The position numbers and the translations under genes were made by a program. From an uncultured Bacteroides sp. (GTDB taxonomy: Bacteria; Bacteroidota; Bacteroidia; Bacteroidales; Bacteroidaceae), in assembly GCA_900556625.1 (NCBI GenBank), contig USPQ01000071.1, positions 1 to 14,269 on the forward strand: 14,269 nt of DNA. The letters are read 5' to 3'. Below the pieces are notes generated by a model that searched no databases, was not told the origin of the DNA, and saw only the letters and a program-made list of their open reading frames with translations. This document shows positions 12,248 through 14,269 of the stretch, in pieces. Position 1 is the first letter of the stretch, and every line of letters starts with the position of its first letter.

Positions 12248-14269
12248 AACCGCACAGAACCTTTTTCGGATAAAGAGATAAAACGCAAACCAGACTGTTT
12301 ACATTCCTCTTCAAAAAGTTGCTTGCGATGTTCCGAAAGGGATGCATCTAATATAATGCACTCCGGAGCAAAGAGCAACCTGAGTTCTTTCAAATGACCG
12401 TTATAGCCTTTGCATAAGTAAAGATAATCAATATATAACGGAGTAGCGGCAGATTTGTTCCGCCAGCGATGATCGGTCACCATACAAATGCGTCGTCCAT
12501 GGTAAGACAGTATTTGTTCCCGGCAGCAGAGCGCGGTATCTTGATAATCGGCTGTCACCTCTAACGGCGACAATAATTGGTGATGATTCCAATAATTTGT
12601 TGCAACACGATACAACTGCCTTTTATCAGAAAGACTATCTCCATAAACTATCCGTGAATTCCCATTATTGTCTATACAATGAACTGCCGGACAACCGCGA
12701 ACATTATAGAAAACAATACTATCCAGAGGACGGTCCACCCAGGACATAGACACATGATAGACACCTAACAATAATATTGAAAAGAGACAGATCAGAAGAT
12801 TCTTTAATCCCCGGTTTGCGAAATAGTAAAACACCAGACCGCCGGAGAGGTAAAGGCCGAGTACTTCCAACTGATATAGCCATATTCCGTCAATAGAAGC
12901 ATAAGGAAGCTGTTCTACCCAATGAATGAAAGTATTAAGTGCATCCAGAAGAAACTTGACGCCCTCTGCTATAGAATTTTGTATCCAGTGTAGCGGAGTC
13001 AGGAGAAACATAACAACGGCAGAATACAAAATGATGGTAACCAGAGGAATGACTACTAAATTAGTAAACAGAAAATGAGTTGAAAAACGGGAGAAATAAA
13101 ACATAACAAGAGGAGCAGTGCCTAGCTGTGCCGCAATAGATACGCTCATTAGTCCCCAGAAATATCTCCCGATCCTACTCTTTACCGGAAGTAACCGATA
13201 AATGGGTTTATATGTCAGTAGAATAGAAGCAACAGCCAAGAAGGATAGTTGAAAACCGACATCAAACAGCCATACCGGATTACAAAGTAACATAACCCAT
13301 GCAGTCGCCGCCAACGTATTCAAAGATAAAGCCTGACGATTAAAAATATCCGCCACTGCCCAGATCGAAAACATACAAGCCGAACGGACTACCGATGGTG
13401 AAAGTCCGGTAAAAAAAGCGAAAGCCCAAAGAAGGATAAGAAGAAATACAGCCCGCAAACATCTGCCTGCGTTCCCTCTCTTCGCAACAGGACTCAATAT
13501 AAAAAAGAGCAAGGCATACAACAGCCCGATATGCAACCCGGACAATGCAAGCACATGACTGGCACCAGCTACCGAATAACTTTCACGAACAGAGTCACTT
13601 AGTTCGGTTTTATCACCTACAGTCAAAGCAGAAAGTACAGCCAGTCCGTCACCTTCAAAACCAAGTTGGCGATAAAGAGAAAGTATTCTGTCGCGACAAG
13701 AACCGGCTACCTCCAGAAGAGTGCTCTTCCGAGCAATATTTCCGTTACCGGAAGATAACATTTCTGAAGATGCCAGCATCCATTTTCCGGACACGACATA
13801 TCCTGTTCCACTGATTCCCTTCCGCATCAGATAACGGGCATAGTCGAACTCATCGAAATTCTGTCCATTTACAGGCGGAGAAATACGAGCAGACACCCAT
13901 AATTCATCTCCCCGCTTTAATCCGGCAGCCGCCGAATCCCGTTGCAGATATAGAATAGCCTTACAATCATCTATCGAATGAATAGCTGTCGAATCACGCT
14001 GTTCTTTCAACAATACCCGGCAAAGAAAAGTATGTTCCTTAGTTTCGGGAGTATCCGTCACCCACCCCCGATAAACCGTTTCCTCTTTCGGGAAAGTATA
14101 TCCCGTTGCATGTTGTAGCTGCCAGGTTATTCCCACCCAGCCACCTGTAAAACAAAGAGCAAGAATCGCAATTCCGAAGCACCAACGCAGAGAATAGCGT
14201 CCAAGGAAATAACAACCTATAGAGAGACCGGCTAAAAAACAAAAGGCAAGGATTCCCCAAAAGAGCTCC
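12238..14269 (-). CDS. comEC: ComEC/Rec2-family DNA-uptake membrane protein, 5'-truncated by window edge
   Basis: Inner-membrane channel protein that moves single-stranded DNA into the cytoplasm in natural transformation. The frame stays open from the window end: codons between 14268 and 14137 encode hydrophobic segments (such as FWGILAFCFLAGLSIGC), so the GTG at 14136 is not the start. Numbering from that GTG, an OB-like DUF4131 region with FDEFDYARYLMRKGI (94-108) comes first, then the Competence domain with ALTVGDKTELS (170-180) and GASHVLALSGLHIG (191-204), and about eight membrane segments up to residue 460. The last 165 residues are soluble and resemble the end of a metallo-beta-lactamase-like domain (IDYLYLCKGYNGHL, then FAPECIILDAS) but lack any HxHxDH metal motif. 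nrnA follows closely. Whether this species is naturally competent is unknown. Confidence 0.92.
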   Translation of the reverse strand, partial: ELFWGILAFCFLAGLSIGCYFLGRYSLRWCFGIAILALCFTGGWVGITWQLQHATGYTFPKEETVYRGWVTDTPETKEHTFLCRVLLKEQRDSTAIHSIDDCKAILYLQRDSAAAGLKRGDELWVSARISPPVNGQNFDEFDYARYLMRKGISGTGYVVSGKWMLASSEMLSSGNGNIARKSTLLEVAGSCRDRILSLYRQLGFEGDGLAVLSALTVGDKTELSDSVRESYSVAGASHVLALSGLHIGLLYALLFFILSPVAKRGNAGRCLRAVFLLILLWAFAFFTGLSPSVVRSACMFSIWAVADIFNRQALSLNTLAATAWVMLLCNPVWLFDVGFQLSFLAVASILLTYKPIYRLLPVKSRIGRYFWGLMSVSIAAQLGTAPLVMFYFSRFSTHFLFTNLVVIPLVTIILYSAVVMFLLTPLHWIQNSIAEGVKFLLDALNTFIHWVEQLPYASIDGIWLYQLEVLGLYLSGGLVFYYFANRGLKNLLICLFSILLLGVYHVSMSWVDRPLDSIVFYNVRGCPAVHCIDNNGNSRIVYGDSLSDKRQLYRVATNYWNHHQLLSPLEVTADYQDTALCCREQILSYHGRRICMVTDHRWRNKSAATPLYIDYLYLCKGYNGHLKELRLLFAPECIILDASLSEHRKQLFEEECKQSGLRFISLSEKGSVRFLL

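Overview
The window looks like chromosomal DNA of a Bacteroides-type gut bacterium (phylum Bacteroidota). The clues are promoters of the Bacteroides form (TAnnTTTG at -7, sometimes with TTTG about 20 bp upstream), no clear Shine-Dalgarno sites, lipoproteins with charged residues just after the lipobox cysteine, a TonB-dependent receptor paired with a surface-type lipoprotein, and a short AT-rich palindromic repeat of the GAGTTGA/TCAACTC kind. Genus is inferred from these signals and protein likeness; I cannot fix a species. No rRNA, tRNA, CRISPR array, insertion sequence or phage gene was seen, and no gene-free stretch exceeds about 220 bp.

Left block (1-4920, all + strand): the 3' part of a cytoplasmic type I L-asparaginase; radA with its own promoter and a possible intrinsic terminator; a COG2509-type FAD-dependent dehydrogenase; and, 6 bp downstream, a LuxR/NarL-like regulator whose receiver-like half seems to lack the phosphorylation residues. 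The dehydrogenase carries an in-frame palindromic repeat that is translated into about 40 extra residues, the most unusual feature of the window.

Middle block (4940-8930): a minus-strand lipoprotein with an IPT/TIG domain, divergent from a plus-strand TonB-dependent receptor. Their 189-bp shared upstream region holds a -7 box for each direction and an imperfect dyad. Together they look like an outer-membrane uptake system of unknown substrate. A two-way terminator hairpin closes the receptor gene against glmM.

Right block (8954-14269, all - strand): in transcription order comEC (5' end outside the window), nrnA-type DHH phosphoesterase, a lipoprotein whose C-terminal half resembles a degenerate FKBP fold (probably DUF4827), and the glmM-type phosphohexomutase. 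Perfect TAnnTTTG boxes precede nrnA and the FKBP-like gene, so the block is probably several overlapping transcription units. A second copy of a related palindromic repeat lies between nrnA and the FKBP-like gene. ComEC here ends in a short C-terminal domain without the metallo-beta-lactamase metal motif. Most of the window is conserved housekeeping DNA; the real leads are the coding repeat, the pseudo-receiver regulator, the uptake pair of unknown substrate, and the FKBP-like lipoprotein.
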